Source: Candidatus Competibacteraceae bacterium (GTDB lineage: Bacteria > Pseudomonadota > Gammaproteobacteria > Competibacterales > Competibacteraceae). From it: a DNA stretch of 6,805 nucleotides. The first letter of the stretch is position 1; every line of letters begins with the position of its first letter. The position numbers and the translations under genes are program-made. Below are positions 1 to 6,467 of the stretch, one piece after another. The stretch is taken from contig DPWB01000063.1 in NCBI GenBank assembly GCA_003527885.1, forward strand, positions 1 through 6,805. Direction: 5' to 3'. The notes under the pieces are model-generated. The model had not been told where the DNA came from and did no database searches. It saw only the letters and a list, made by a program, of their open reading frames with translations.

Positions 1-252
1 ATCGAACACGACGCCGAGCTCGTTGTCGCCGTTCATCCGCGCGTCGCGGATGACGTTGTTGCCCGCCGCCGACTGTTTGATTCGCGCCAAGAATTGTTCT
101 TGCCTGCCCGGCGCTCGAAGTTGGGGAGCAGGGGCGGCCGGCGCTTGCACGACGGGAGGTCGGGCCGGTGGCGCCTTGGGGGGAGGCGGTTCGTCACCGC
201 AGCCTGCCAGCAGCATGGGCAGCCCTGCAATCAGGAATGGTTTATAGTGCAT
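1..252 (-). CDS. Putative outer-membrane/periplasmic lipoprotein, N-terminal part (runs off left edge)
   Basis: The reverse strand is open from an ATG at 252-250 to the window edge, giving 84 residues with no stop. The start is a typical lipoprotein signal: a short N-terminus with Lys4, a hydrophobic stretch (FLIAGLPMLLAG) and a lipobox L-L-A-G-C with the lipidated cysteine at residue 18. Gly-Asp follows, so outer-membrane sorting is not clearly excluded or proven. Residues 22-48 are a Pro/Ala-rich linker (EPPPPKAPPARPP and onward), as often seen tethering a periplasmic domain. The mature domain begins near residue 50 (EQFLARIKQSAAGNN), and its family cannot be recognised from the visible part. 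An AAAGG site at 263-259, six bases before the ATG, supports the start, and a promoter-like sequence lies about 110 bases upstream. The gene is transcribed away from its neighbours. The signal peptide call is firm; the function is unknown. Confidence 0.82.
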   Translation of the reverse strand, partial: MHYKPFLIAGLPMLLAGCGDEPPPPKAPPARPPVVQAPAAPAPQLRAPGRQEQFLARIKQSAAGNNVIRDARMNGDNELGVVFD

Positions 253-362
253 AGTCGACCTTTGCCAAGTAACAGCGGCTACCGGAAGCAGGATTTTCTA
301 AGATTGGGAACGGTGTTTTTCGGTCTGAAAAGGTCCGGTCATAATCCTCGTCAGTTGTTCTG

Positions 363-390
363 ATTATGCTAGATATACGGCATGGTTCAA
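363..390 (-). promoter_or_regulatory. Sigma70-like promoter for the lipoprotein gene
   Basis: Read on the minus strand there is a -35 hexamer TTGAAC (390-385), a 16-base spacer and a -10 hexamer CATAAT (368-363). These match the sigma70 consensus at 4 of 6 and 5 of 6 positions. The area is locally AT-rich within GC-rich surroundings. Transcription would begin near position 356 and give a leader of about 100 bases before the lipoprotein ATG at 252. This is a pattern match only; no transcript is known. Confidence 0.42.
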
Positions 391-484
391 TAGTTCCCCG
401 GCGGCCGAGATAAGCCCGGCGGCCCAAAGCATCGGGACAAAAGGTTTGCGTCTTTGCGGGGCGCTGTTCCCGGCGCGGCTCGAC

Positions 485-527
485 CCGACCGGTTTGAACC
501 GGCCGTTTTGGCCGGGCGAGCGGTCGG
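485..527. repeat. Nested inverted repeat in the intergenic region
   Basis: An inner perfect 6-bp stem CCGGCC/GGCCGG (499-504 and 510-515) with loop GTTTT sits inside an outer 7-bp stem CCGACCG/CGGTCGG (485-491 and 521-527). No clear T-run follows on either strand, so it is not a textbook intrinsic terminator. The rest of 253-659 contains the lipoprotein promoter, a direct repeat of CCCGGCGGCC at 397-406 and 415-424, and no convincing gene. The structure could be a weak terminator, a protein-binding site, or chance in GC-rich DNA. Confidence 0.35.
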
Positions 528-651
528 CCCAACCTTTGCTTTGAACGATTTTGCTGATCGCTCAACCCCTTGTCGGCGGAGTTCGGCAACTGAAGCCTAT
601 TGGCACGAAAACTGTTAACAATCCCTCGAATAGTTTTTGCTTGCGAAGGCC

Positions 652-655
652 GGAG
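652..655 (+). promoter_or_regulatory. Ribosome binding site that fixes the toxin-like gene start
   Basis: GGAG lies four bases before the ATG at 660, and a second purine run, GAAGG, lies at 645-649. Together they favour ATG 660 over the in-frame TTG at 600. An in-frame TGA at 591-593 rules out a longer upstream extension. Confidence 0.5.
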
Positions 656-659
656 CACC

Positions 660-1184
660 ATGAACCGACGGCGCGCGTACACCGAAAGCGAAGTAAGAAG
701 TATTCTCCGTTCGAGCGAATCCAGAACGAGCGTTACCGGAATGCCCGGTCACACCGGCGAAAAGCATGTGCTGATCACGGGCGATGCGCTGTTGGAACGC
801 GGGCAAACGGCCTACGATAAGACCAGGAACGGGGGCGTGGTGAAGCCGATGACGGCTTTTTGCGATACGCCAACCGCCGTTCGCGTCGTGGCCGAAGCGC
901 TCAATTCGCCGGAAGGGCAAGCCGCGCTCGGCTATCTGGATGGCTATGGCGTGTCTGTGGGCGCTCGCGTCACGATCGAGGCGCGCGTCCAGCCTTTCCG
1001 GGCGCGTTTCGTCCCCCACCCGCAGAGCAAGCGCACCATCACCATCGACGGGGTGTTGCTGCTGGTCGAAAGCGTTTGGGAAGGCGAACAGAACTACAAA
1101 ATTCATATTCACACCGGATTTCCGATCCCGGCGTTCAGCCGGGGCCAACCGGCGTGGCGCGACCCTCTCGACCGGTGGCATTGA
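660..1184 (+). CDS. Standalone RNase A-like (CdiA-CT type) toxin-domain protein
   Basis: This 174-residue protein resembles the bacterial RNase A-like toxin domain found at the C-termini of contact-dependent inhibition and other polymorphic toxins. Seen directly: a GHTGEKHV motif (residues 30-37), an Arg 11 residues after His36 (Arg47, in GDALLERG), a helix-like DTPTAVRVVAEAL segment (69-81), an aromatic/leucine GYLD (91-94), and a C-terminal beta strand ending HIHTGFP (149-155). As I recall, the family pattern is GHT..KHVG..D.ELL.RL, then a helical segment, then a final T-x-Y-P, with His, Arg, Thr and Tyr as active-site residues. His36, Arg47 and Thr152 fit this; the Tyr is replaced by Phe154. 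The protein has a net positive charge (about +4). It has no signal peptide, membrane segment or delivery domain, and an in-frame stop lies just upstream, so it is not the tail of a longer open frame here. The acidic gene downstream may be its partner. The call rests on remembered motifs without a search, and activity is uncertain. Confidence 0.55.
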   Translation: MNRRRAYTESEVRSILRSSESRTSVTGMPGHTGEKHVLITGDALLERGQTAYDKTRNGGVVKPMTAFCDTPTAVRVVAEALNSPEGQAALGYLDGYGVSVGARVTIEARVQPFRARFVPHPQSKRTITIDGVLLLVESVWEGEQNYKIHIHTGFPIPAFSRGQPAWRDPLDRWH

Positions 1185-1284
1185 CCGGGTTGGCCGCGCC
1201 GGTCCCGCGTCGGGTTTCGCCCGTCTAACTGCTGGCGACGGTATTCCAGCACACTACAGTTTCAGCGTATCGAGGGGTGGCATC

Positions 1285-1500
1285 ATGGGCTTTTCCGTTA
1301 ATTTTCATGCCGACGAGCAACGTAAGGTGACCGTGGAGGCGGACTGGCGCGGCCCCGGCGATTATCAGCTCCGCCGCCTGGATGGCGTGACGACCGCGTT
1401 GGGCGCTTGCAGTACGCCCGAGGAGATGTTGGGCGCTTTGCTGGATAGCGACTGGTCGCCCGAACTGGAAGGCGCGCGGGTCGAGCCGGCCCCGCCCTGA
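1285..1500 (+). CDS. Small acidic protein, candidate immunity partner of the upstream toxin-like gene
   Basis: This 71-residue protein is not recognised. The ATG at 1285 is preceded by a strong GAGGGG site (1272-1277) with a seven-base spacer, which makes it a credible gene despite its size. It is acidic: 13 Asp/Glu against 6 Lys/Arg by count. It has a short strand-rich N-terminus (GFSVNFHADEQRKVTVEADW), a middle segment GDYQLRRLDGVTT and a likely helix TPEEMLGALLDSDW (43-56), and no signal peptide or membrane segment. It starts 100 bases after the stop of the toxin-like gene and reads in the same direction. Small, soluble, acidic and immediately downstream is the usual profile of an immunity protein for a basic ribonuclease toxin, but that role is inferred from position and charge only. 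It could equally be an unrelated conserved small protein. Confidence 0.62.
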   Translation: MGFSVNFHADEQRKVTVEADWRGPGDYQLRRLDGVTTALGACSTPEEMLGALLDSDWSPELEGARVEPAPP

Positions 1501-1572
1501 GTCGAACCGCTTTCTCCGCGGGGCGTGTTGCACTACGCTAGCGCGGTCCTTCCAGCCAGCCAGGAGAACCGC

Positions 1573-2154
1573 ATGACCCGCCCCATCAGCCGCTACCCGA
1601 TCCCGTCGCTCGACGCGCTGCCCGAAGACGTGCGCGACCGCATTCTGGCGGTGCAGGAAAAAACCGGCTTCATCCCCAACATTTTTCTGGGGCTGGCGCA
1701 CCGGCCGGAGGAGTTTCGCGCCTTTGTCGCCTATCACGACGCCCTCATGGAGAAAGAGAGCGGCTTGAGCAAGGCAGAGCGCGAAATGATCGTGGTGGCG
1801 ACATCGAACGCCAACCAATGCCAGTATTGCGTGATCGCGCACGGCGCTATCCTGCGGGTGCGGGCCAAGAATCCCCTGATCGCCGACCAGGTGGCGATCA
1901 ACTACCGCAAAGCCGATCTGACGCCCCGGCAAACGGCCATGCTCGATTTCGCCCTGAAAGTTTCGCAAGAGGCGTATGCGGTCAACGACGCCGATTTCGA
2001 GACGTTGCGCGGCCACGGTTTCACGGATGCCGACATTTGGGACATCGGCGCGGTCTCGGCGTTTTTCGCCATGTCCAACCGGCTGGCGAACATGACGAGC
2101 CTGCGGCCCAACGACGAGTTTTATCTGCTCGGCCGGGTGTCCAAGCCAAAGTAA
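1573..2154 (+). CDS. AhpD-like peroxidase-related enzyme (carboxymuconolactone decarboxylase family)
   Basis: This 193-residue cytosolic protein belongs to the AhpD/CMD alpha-helical superfamily, in the 'uncharacterized peroxidase-related enzyme' group. The hallmark is the redox motif C-Q-Y-C-V-I-A-H (Cys83, Cys86, His90), preceded by the usual helix GLSKAEREMIVVATSNAN (64-81). In AhpD the CxxC pair and nearby His and Glu form a thiol peroxidase/disulfide reductase site; Glu70 or Glu72 is a plausible equivalent. The N-terminal part (PDVRDRILAVQEKTGFIPNI-like, 18-37) and the C-terminal segment DADIWDIGAVSAFFAMSNRLAN (152-173) match the family layout, and the length is normal. An AGGAGAA site at 1562-1568 picks ATG 1573 over upstream in-frame alternatives. 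It probably scavenges peroxides or reduces thiols; the substrate cannot be told from sequence. The flavoprotein gene starts 76 bases downstream on the same strand and may be co-transcribed. Confidence 0.88.
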   Translation: MTRPISRYPIPSLDALPEDVRDRILAVQEKTGFIPNIFLGLAHRPEEFRAFVAYHDALMEKESGLSKAEREMIVVATSNANQCQYCVIAHGAILRVRAKNPLIADQVAINYRKADLTPRQTAMLDFALKVSQEAYAVNDADFETLRGHGFTDADIWDIGAVSAFFAMSNRLANMTSLRPNDEFYLLGRVSKPK

Positions 2155-2230
2155 AACGGGTCGGCGCTTTTGCCCGTTCGCCGTCGGCGGCCGCGGGCGG
2201 TTGCTAGCTTGTCGATTGGGAGCGCGCCGC

Positions 2231-3331
2231 ATGGATACCGTGGAGTGCGTGGTAATCGGCGCCGGGGTGATCGGTCTGGCGGTCGCCCGCGAGCTGGCGC
2301 TGGCCGGTCATGAAGTGCTGATTCTGGAGGCCCTGGAGCGCTTCGGCACCCAAACCTCGGCCCATAACTCCGAAGTCATTCACGCCGGTCTGTATTACCC
2401 GCCGGGCTCGCTCAAGGCCCGGCTGTGCGTGCAAGGTAAGGAATGGCTTTATCGCTATTGCGCCGAACGCGGTATCGCCCACCGGCGGCTCGGCAAGTTG
2501 CTGGTGGCTTGCGCCGGGTCGGAATTGCCGGCGCTGGCGAGTTACGCCGAGCGAGCGGCCGCGAACGGTGTGCCACTCCGGCCGCTGGCCGCCGCCGACA
2601 TCCGACGGCTGGAGCCGGCGGTGCGGGCGGTCGCCGGCCTGTATTCGGAATCGACCGGCATCCTCGACAGCCACGGCTTGATGCTGGCGCTGTTGGGCGA
2701 CGCCGAGGGGGCGGGCGCGACGCTGGTCACCCATACGCCGGTGGTGGCGGGACAGGTCGCGCGTGATGGCATCGTGCTGCGCACCGGGGGCGCGCAGCCG
2801 TTCGGGTTGCGCTGCCACCGGCTGGTGAATGCGGCCGGCTTGCGGGCGCAGGAACTGGCGCGGTCTCTGGCGGGCTTCCCGCCGGAACTGGTACCGCCCA
2901 CCTTTTACGCCAAGGGCCACTATTTCACCCTGGGCGGGCGCGCGCCGTTCCGGCATTTGGTGTATCCCATGCCGGATCATGCCGGCTTGGGCATTCACGT
3001 CACGCTCGACCTGGGCGGTCAGTGCAAGTTCGGGCCGGATGTGAGCGGTTGGCCGTCGGTGCCGGACTACGGCTTCGAGCCTGGCTTGGAAGCGAAATTT
3101 TACCGGGCGATCCGCCGCTATTACCCGGCGTTGCCGGACGGGTCGTTACAGCCGGGTTATACCGGCATCCGGCCCAAAGTGACCGGTCCCGCCGAAGCGG
3201 CCGGCGATTTCATCCTGCAAGGGCCGGCCGAGCACGGCGTGGCGGGATTGGTCCATTTGTTCGGGATCGAGTCGCCGGGGTTGACGGCATCCTTGGCCAT
3301 CGCGCGGCAAGTCATGGAATTCATTCGTTAG
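2231..3331 (+). CDS. FAD-dependent oxidoreductase of the L-2-hydroxyglutarate oxidase (LhgO/L2HGDH) type
   Basis: This 366-residue flavoprotein has the DAO/GlpO-like fold. The N-terminus carries a dinucleotide-binding beta-alpha-beta unit: GAGVIG at residues 10-15 and the ribose-binding acidic residue Glu33 at the end of the second strand (VLILEA). The segment NSEVIHAGLYYPP (46-58) followed by SLKARLCVQG is the signature I associate with L-2-hydroxyglutarate dehydrogenases/oxidases. Further FAD/substrate elements are VNAAGL (199-204), YAKGHYF (226-232), GIRPK (312-316) and the C-terminal GIESPGLTAS (345-354). Those enzymes oxidise L-2-hydroxyglutarate to 2-oxoglutarate and pass electrons to oxygen or quinone. 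This protein is shorter than E. coli LhgO as I recall it (a little over 400 residues), so a related 2-hydroxyacid substrate is possible. ATG 2231 is chosen over the upstream in-frame TTG at 2201 because GGGAG (2218-2222) sits eight bases before it and the beta-alpha-beta fold starts at once. Confidence 0.85.
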   Translation: MDTVECVVIGAGVIGLAVARELALAGHEVLILEALERFGTQTSAHNSEVIHAGLYYPPGSLKARLCVQGKEWLYRYCAERGIAHRRLGKLLVACAGSELPALASYAERAAANGVPLRPLAAADIRRLEPAVRAVAGLYSESTGILDSHGLMLALLGDAEGAGATLVTHTPVVAGQVARDGIVLRTGGAQPFGLRCHRLVNAAGLRAQELARSLAGFPPELVPPTFYAKGHYFTLGGRAPFRHLVYPMPDHAGLGIHVTLDLGGQCKFGPDVSGWPSVPDYGFEPGLEAKFYRAIRRYYPALPDGSLQPGYTGIRPKVTGPAEAAGDFILQGPAEHGVAGLVHLFGIESPGLTASLAIARQVMEFIR

Positions 3332-3394
3332 ATCGTACCGCCAGCCCTCGACCGGCGCCGGAGCCGGACAATGCGACCGTCCGGGCGGGAGTCT

Positions 3395-3429
3395 GGCGAG
3401 TTATCCACAAAAACTGTGGATAACTCGCC
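3395..3429. repeat. Perfect 15-bp inverted repeat containing two consensus DnaA boxes
   Basis: The arms GGCGAGTTATCCACA (3395-3409) and TGTGGATAACTCGCC (3415-3429) are exact reverse complements separated by the five-base loop AAAAC. Each arm contains the consensus DnaA box: TTATCCACA at 3401-3409 and its complement TGTGGATAA at 3415-3423. No T-run follows, so an intrinsic terminator is unlikely, although a Rho-independent-like stop for the oxidoreductase gene cannot be excluded. The site lies in a 255-base gap (3332-3586) between the oxidoreductase and the MoxR gene, in which no gene is seen. An A-rich patch follows at 3489-3510. Folded as single-stranded DNA, the element would form a hairpin with a duplex DnaA box in its stem. 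Confidence 0.9.
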
Positions 3430-3575
3430 GAGTGACGGCGCGCTCGAAGCGGCATGGCTAGCAAAAACGCGAGGTTGATAACCGGAGCGCAAATTGAGCA
3501 AAAAATAACCAGCCGCAAACGGTGCGGTCACGCCGATTTTCAGGCAGTGCAAACCTGGCCTTCACGTTCCAGCCC

Positions 3576-3580
3576 GAGAG
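3576..3580 (+). promoter_or_regulatory. Ribosome binding site supporting the TTG start of the MoxR gene
   Basis: GAGAG sits six bases before TTG 3587. The frame has a stop at 3506-3508 and no ATG, GTG or other TTG start between that stop and 3587. Any later start would cut into the AAA+ core, so TTG is the best supported start. Confidence 0.55.
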
Positions 3581-3586
3581 CTTCTC

Positions 3587-4654
3587 TTGAATTCCGCCAT
3601 CGAACTCACGCTCGCCCAGTCTTTCGATTTCCTGCTTCACGTCGCGGTGGTGCGGCCGGTCTTTCTGTGGGGTGCGCCGGGTATCGGCAAGACGGCCTTG
3701 GTAAACCGTTTCGCGGCGGCGGTGGGGTTGGAATGCGTGTCGCTGCTGGGCAGCCAACTGGCCCCGGAAGATTTGCTGGGCGTGCCGAAGATCGACGGCG
3801 ACTGCTCGCGGTTTTTTCCGCCCGCCAACATCGTCCGCCGCCAGCCGTTCGTGCTGTTTCTGGATGAACTCAACGCCGCCAGCCACGATATCCAGAAAGC
3901 GTTTTATTCGCTGATCCTGGAGCAGCGGGTCGGCGAATACCGGCTGCCGGCCGGCACCATCGTCATCGGGGCGGGGAACCGCGCCAAAGACGCCGCTATC
4001 GTCAAACCCATGCCCTCGGCGCTGATCAACCGGCTGGTGCATATCCATCTGCGCGCCCAGCACCGCGAATGGCTGGAGTGGGCGGTGAACGAGGGCAATA
4101 TCCATCCCTGGGTGGTGGAATACATCCAACTCCGCCCCGACCATTTATGGAACGAGCCGCCCAAGCACGAGGAGCCGTTTTCGACCCCGCGCTCCTGGCA
4201 CATGCTGTCCGACGCCCTGCATTCCTATGGCGATGCGTTGGGTGAAGAAATGCTGGAGGCGCTGGCGTTTGGCTTGCTGACGCCCGCCCACGCCGGGCAA
4301 TTCAAGGGTTTCATCAAGCAGTTGCGGCAACGGCACACCCTGGCGGCGATCTTGAAGGGCGACGCCCACTGGCCGGCCGATCCCGCCGACCGCGATATCC
4401 TCTATTTTCTCGCCCAATCGTTTCGCGGCCATCTGCGCAAGGAATTGCCGGAGGATGAAGCCTCGCTGCGCCAAGAACACAAGCAGTTGTCGGTGCGGGC
4501 GAAAAACCTGCTGCGGGATTTGGCGCGGATCAGCGTGGAAATGGCGCAAACGGTGGTGCTGGAAGACGATCTCGGCCAACGCCTGCCGCCCTGGTTTCTG
4601 GTGGAAGTGGCCAGGGATTTGCCGCGTTTGGCGGAACGGCGGACGGGCAAGTGA
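3587..4654 (+). CDS. MoxR-family AAA+ ATPase
   Basis: This 355-residue cytosolic AAA+ ATPase is of the MoxR type (AAA_5-like core). Motifs seen: Walker A GAPGIGKT (29-36), Walker B VLFLDEL with Asp93/Glu94, a sensor-1 segment IGAGNR with Asn131, an arginine-finger-like INRL (147-150) and a sensor-2-like STPRSW with Arg202. After the core comes a helical lid and a charged C-terminal helical region (about 240-355). MoxR proteins act as ATP-driven chaperones or remodelers with a VWA-domain partner. The next gene encodes exactly such a partner: the stop TGA (4652-4654) overlaps its ATG by one base, so the two are translationally coupled. The insertion SQLAPEDLLGVPKID (57-70) between Walker A and B corresponds to the pre-sensor region that couples ATP hydrolysis to client or VWA binding in this clade. 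The start is TTG. The client is unknown. Confidence 0.9.
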   Translation: MNSAIELTLAQSFDFLLHVAVVRPVFLWGAPGIGKTALVNRFAAAVGLECVSLLGSQLAPEDLLGVPKIDGDCSRFFPPANIVRRQPFVLFLDELNAASHDIQKAFYSLILEQRVGEYRLPAGTIVIGAGNRAKDAAIVKPMPSALINRLVHIHLRAQHREWLEWAVNEGNIHPWVVEYIQLRPDHLWNEPPKHEEPFSTPRSWHMLSDALHSYGDALGEEMLEALAFGLLTPAHAGQFKGFIKQLRQRHTLAAILKGDAHWPADPADRDILYFLAQSFRGHLRKELPEDEASLRQEHKQLSVRAKNLLRDLARISVEMAQTVVLEDDLGQRLPPWFLVEVARDLPRLAERRTGK

Positions 4655-6456
4655 TGCGCCGCAAAGCCACCGAAAGCGCCGCGCGGCTGAATTTTGGTCA
4701 AGGGTTGCAGTTGGCGCAACAAGCGCCGCTCGACGCCATCGCGGGATCGGCCCACATCCGTTTCGACGACAAGCACCAGCACGTCAACGCCAAGGGCTGG
4801 CTGGCCTTGTCGCCGGATGGCTATGTGTGGGTGCATCCCAAGCGGTTGGCCGAGCCGGGGGAATGGGCGCGCGTGCTGAGCATGGCCTACGCCTGTCTCG
4901 GCTTTGGCTTGGTGCGCCAGCGCGAGCCGCAAGTGTTGTGGGAAATCGCCGCCTTGCTGGTGGCGGAGCGCTTCTGTCAGGAGGCGGGGATCGGCATCGC
5001 CTCGGAAGCGTTGTTGCATCCAGACGTGGGGATTCCCGTCAATGGCGAGGAGCCGCTGTTTCGCGCGCTGGTGACGGAGGGCTGCGATCCGGGCTTGTTG
5101 CTCTGGTATGAAGCCCTGTGCGGGAAGGGGATGACGGTCTTTCGCGCCGATGACCGACCGGTTGGGCCGAGTTACCGCCCGCCGGATTGGAAGGCTTTGC
5201 TGGCCGATGGCATCGCCCGCAGCGTGGGGAAGGCCATCGAAAAAGCCGGTGGCTGGGTCAGCGCCGGCGGGGTCGAGCGCCGGCTGACTCCCGGTTTGAA
5301 AGCGCAGCGGCGCTTGGTGAACAGCCATCCGCTACTCGGTGCGCTGGCCATTGGCTTCGCTCTGGAAGAAGACCCGCGCATCTGCCAGTTGCACGACATC
5401 CGGGTCGCCGCCATCGACGTGGGCAGCCGGACGATCTGGATCAATCCGGCAGCCGGTTTGAACGAGGCGGAATGCCTGTTCGTGTTCGCGCACGAGTTGT
5501 TGCACGCCGGTTTGAACCACTGTTCACGCCGCCGGGGCCGCGATGCGTTGTTGTGGAACGTGGCCTGTGATTTCGTGATCAACGGTTGGCTGATCGACAT
5601 GGCCATCGGTGCGCCGCCGGTTTTGGGCTTGCTGCACGATCCCGAATTTCAGGGCCAATCCGCTGAGGAGATTTACGATCAACTGGCGCGAGACATGCGC
5701 CGCGCCCGCAAGCTGGCGACGTTGCGCGGGCCGGGAATGCCGGATTTGCTGGGCCGGGAGGAAGGCGGTATTTTCGTCGATGCTGAGGCGTATTGCCGGC
5801 GCGCTTTGTATCAGGGCATGGAGCGTTGTTTGATGAGTGGACGCGGTTTCTTGCCGGCCGGGCTGGTGGAGGAAATCCGCAGTCTGGCCCAGCCGCCGAT
5901 TCCGTGGGATGTGCGGCTGGCCTATTGGTTCGATGAGCATTTTCCGCCGCCGGAGCGCCATCGCAGTTATGCCCGACCCTCGCGGCGGCAGGCGAGCACC
6001 CCGGATATTCCCCGGCCGTCGATTATGAAGCCGCCGGAGGAGGAGCGGCAGGCGCGGGTGTTTGGGGTGATCTTGGACACCTCTGGTTCGATGGAGCCGA
6101 AGCTGTTGGGCAAAGCGATTGGGGCCATCGCCAGCTATGCCCAGGCGCGGGAGGTGTTCGCGGTGCGGTTGGTGTATTGCGACGCCACCGCCTATGACGC
6201 GGGCTGGCTGCCGCCGGAAAGTCTGCTGGAGCGGATCGCGGTCAAGGGGCGCGGCGGGACGGTGTTGCAGCCCGGCGTCGAGTGCTTGCGGAACGCCGCC
6301 CGGCGCGGCGATTTTCCACCGCGCGGGCCGGTGCTGGTGATTACCGATGGCTATTGTGAAGACCAGTTGCAGATCGATTTCGAGCACGCCTTTTTAGTGC
6401 CGGAAGGCCATCGGTTGCCGTTTACGCCGCGCGGCGAGGTGTTTTGGGTGCGCTGA
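4654..6456 (+). CDS. Metallopeptidase-VWA protein (DUF2201 type), MoxR partner, with duplicated N-terminal module
   Basis: This 600-residue protein has two recognisable parts. Residues about 225-440 form a putative zinc metallopeptidase domain (DUF2201 N-terminal type) with AHELLHAGLNH: the HExxH motif is His280-Glu281-xx-His284, with a further His289 and the downstream LWNVACDFVIN (Asp306, a possible third ligand). Residues 470-600 form a VWA domain with a complete MIDAS: Asp475-T-Ser477-G-Ser479, Thr536 (GRGGT) and Asp565 (ITDG). The two are joined by a basic, Pro-rich linker (ARPSRRQASTP). DUF2201 proteins are typically encoded next to a MoxR ATPase, as here. Residues about 26-225 look like a degenerate second copy of the peptidase module (see findings), which would explain a size larger than the ~400 residues I expect for the family. 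The ATG at 4654 overlaps the MoxR stop; GTG 4651 is an equally possible start one codon earlier. No signal peptide or membrane segment is present. Protease activity is untested and may be structural only. Confidence 0.87.
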   Translation: MRRKATESAARLNFGQGLQLAQQAPLDAIAGSAHIRFDDKHQHVNAKGWLALSPDGYVWVHPKRLAEPGEWARVLSMAYACLGFGLVRQREPQVLWEIAALLVAERFCQEAGIGIASEALLHPDVGIPVNGEEPLFRALVTEGCDPGLLLWYEALCGKGMTVFRADDRPVGPSYRPPDWKALLADGIARSVGKAIEKAGGWVSAGGVERRLTPGLKAQRRLVNSHPLLGALAIGFALEEDPRICQLHDIRVAAIDVGSRTIWINPAAGLNEAECLFVFAHELLHAGLNHCSRRRGRDALLWNVACDFVINGWLIDMAIGAPPVLGLLHDPEFQGQSAEEIYDQLARDMRRARKLATLRGPGMPDLLGREEGGIFVDAEAYCRRALYQGMERCLMSGRGFLPAGLVEEIRSLAQPPIPWDVRLAYWFDEHFPPPERHRSYARPSRRQASTPDIPRPSIMKPPEEERQARVFGVILDTSGSMEPKLLGKAIGAIASYAQAREVFAVRLVYCDATAYDAGWLPPESLLERIAVKGRGGTVLQPGVECLRNAARRGDFPPRGPVLVITDGYCEDQLQIDFEHAFLVPEGHRLPFTPRGEVFWVR

Positions 6457-6467
6457 GGGCCAGCCGG

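Noticed and set aside
242..682. 146-residue open frame on the minus strand
   Set aside because: It overlaps the lipoprotein promoter and both flanking gene starts, is rich in Arg/Pro/Gln with no family features, and is best explained as a frame kept open by GC-rich composition.
2155..2178. Possible terminator AACGGG/CCCGTT after the AhpD-like gene
   Set aside because: The stem is only six base pairs with a 12-base loop and no T-run after it; this is too weak to call.
1225..2232. 335-residue open frame on the minus strand
   Set aside because: It lies antisense to the small acidic gene and the well-supported AhpD-like gene, and its Arg/Gln/His-rich translation has no recognisable domain.
3475..3510. 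Possible promoter for the MoxR operon starting from TTGATA
   Set aside because: No acceptable -10 hexamer is found 16-18 bases downstream; the A-rich run lies at the wrong distance.
3332..3586. A full chromosomal origin around the DnaA boxes
   Set aside because: Only two boxes are present, arranged as a hairpin, and none of the genes usually next to oriC is in the window.
4402..5328. 308-residue open frame on the minus strand
   Set aside because: It is antisense to the MoxR and metallopeptidase-VWA genes, which have clear motifs; the open frame follows from the codon bias of the sense strand.
5524..6387. 287-residue open frame on the minus strand
   Set aside because: It is the antisense shadow of the peptidase-VWA coding region, with low-complexity composition and no motif.
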